Of a DNA stretch of 5,940 nucleotides, positions 5,462-5,940 are shown one piece after another. The stretch comes from Opitutaceae bacterium. Lineage in GTDB: Bacteria; Verrucomicrobiota; Verrucomicrobiia; Opitutales; Opitutaceae. The stretch's first letter is position 1. The number at the start of each line of letters is the position of its first letter. The notes beneath the pieces were generated by a model, which was given only the letters and a program-made list of their open reading frames with translations, had not been told where the DNA came from and did no database searches. The stretch is from the NCBI GenBank assembly GCA_005787865.1, contig SXZN01000153.1, positions 1-5,940 on the forward strand, in the 5' to 3' direction. Both the position numbers and the translations under genes were made by a program.

Positions 5462-5940
5462 TCAGCGCTTACCCACGAGGGTGGCGAGAATGGCCTTCTG
5501 CACGTGCAGGCGATTTTCCGCTTCATCAAATATCACGCACCGCGGATTATTCAGCACCGCTTGCGTGACCTCATCCCCCGCATGAGCGGGCAGGCAATGC
5601 ATGAACAATGCATCGGGCTTGGCGGCGGAAAATAATTTTTGATTCACCTGAAACGGCAACATGCGCTGCCGTCGCTCGGCGGCTTCTGCTTCTTGCCCCA
5701 TACTCGCCCAGACATCGGTATAAACGATATCCGCTCCGGCCACGGCCTCGTAAGGGTCGGAGGTAAAATGAAAATCGGCCCCCGCCTGGGCGGCTAAAGC
5801 CCGAATCTTAGGCGTGGGCGCATCGCGCGCTGGTCCGCCTAAAGAAATCTTCATGCCAAATAAATGAGCCCCGAGAATCCATGAGTTGGCCATATTAAAA
5901 GCCGTGTCACCGAGAAATGCTACCTTGCGACCGGCGAGCG
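5462..5940 (-). CDS. argF: Ornithine carbamoyltransferase, 5' end outside window
   Basis: The C-terminal half (158 complete codons visible) of the enzyme that makes citrulline from ornithine and carbamoyl phosphate, directly before ArgG in the arginine pathway. Full-length proteins have about 305-335 residues, so the carbamoyl-phosphate domain with its STRTR motif lies off the edge. The frame stays open to position 5940 and encodes LAGRKVAFLGDTAFNMANSW across the internal ATG at 5893, so that ATG is not the start. The second domain shows the ornithine-binding GDTAFNMANSW, the YTDVWASMGQEAE loop (Asp, Ser-Met-Gly), catalytic HCLP at visible residues 114-117 and the conserved Arg of AENRLHVQKA near the C-terminus. 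The usual AHRGEEV after HCLP reads AHAGDEV. Aspartate carbamoyltransferase is excluded by the SMG and HCLP signatures. It is probably co-transcribed with argG. Confidence 0.96.
   Translation of the reverse strand, partial: LAGRKVAFLGDTAFNMANSWILGAHLFGMKISLGGPARDAPTPKIRALAAQAGADFHFTSDPYEAVAGADIVYTDVWASMGQEAEAAERRQRMLPFQVNQKLFSAAKPDALFMHCLPAHAGDEVTQAVLNNPRCVIFDEAENRLHVQKAILATLVGKR

Noticed and set aside
5462..5893. A short independent gene starting at the ATG at 5893
   Set aside because: The frame is open to the window edge and encodes conserved ornithine carbamoyltransferase sequence (KVAFLGDTAFN) before this ATG, so it is an internal Met of a truncated argF.
5371..5900. Exact 10-bp repeat CATATTAAAA at 5371 and 5891
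   Set aside because: One copy is the argG start context and the other lies inside the argF coding sequence; two copies of a 10-mer look like coincidence.

Overview
The window is about 6 kb of GC-rich bacterial chromosome (roughly 58-60% GC by eye), densely coded on both strands. It holds six recognisable protein genes, one of them cut by the right edge. The combination is compact genes, a TTG and two GTG starts, mostly weak Shine-Dalgarno signals, a hybrid kinase with a short two-helix membrane anchor, and an ornithine carbamoyltransferase of the GDTAFN type. This would fit an Opitutaceae-like member of the Verrucomicrobiota, but that placement is an impression from protein style and was not tested by any search.

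Left part (1-2718): a non-coding leader contains a terminator-like hairpin that points left. It is followed by a plus-strand hybrid sensor histidine kinase (two predicted membrane helices, HisKA, HATPase, receiver and an HPt-like C-terminus). A minus-strand LuxR/NarL-type response regulator faces it, and their 3' ends overlap by 41 bp. The pair could form a two-component relay, but partnership is inferred from adjacency only. A 98-bp divergent spacer separates the regulator from rsmE.

Middle (2719-4146): rsmE (16S rRNA m3U1498 methyltransferase family) on plus and rsmD (16S rRNA m2G966 methyltransferase family) on minus are also tail-to-tail, with a 26-bp overlap. Upstream of rsmD is a 164-bp spacer with a clear ribosome binding site next to rsmD and a possible argG terminator at its other end.

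Right part (4147-5940): argG (argininosuccinate synthase) lies downstream of argF (ornithine carbamoyltransferase, truncated at its 5' end by the window edge), both on minus. They carry out consecutive steps of arginine synthesis: ornithine to citrulline, then citrulline to argininosuccinate. The 88-bp spacer between them holds nested inverted repeats that may act as an attenuating or partial-termination element.

No transposon, CRISPR array, tRNA, rRNA or phage gene was found. I do not see a new multi-gene system. The most unusual points are the two convergent overlapping gene pairs, the atypical HPt and RsmE motifs, the leftward terminator with no obvious gene, and the structured argF-argG spacer.
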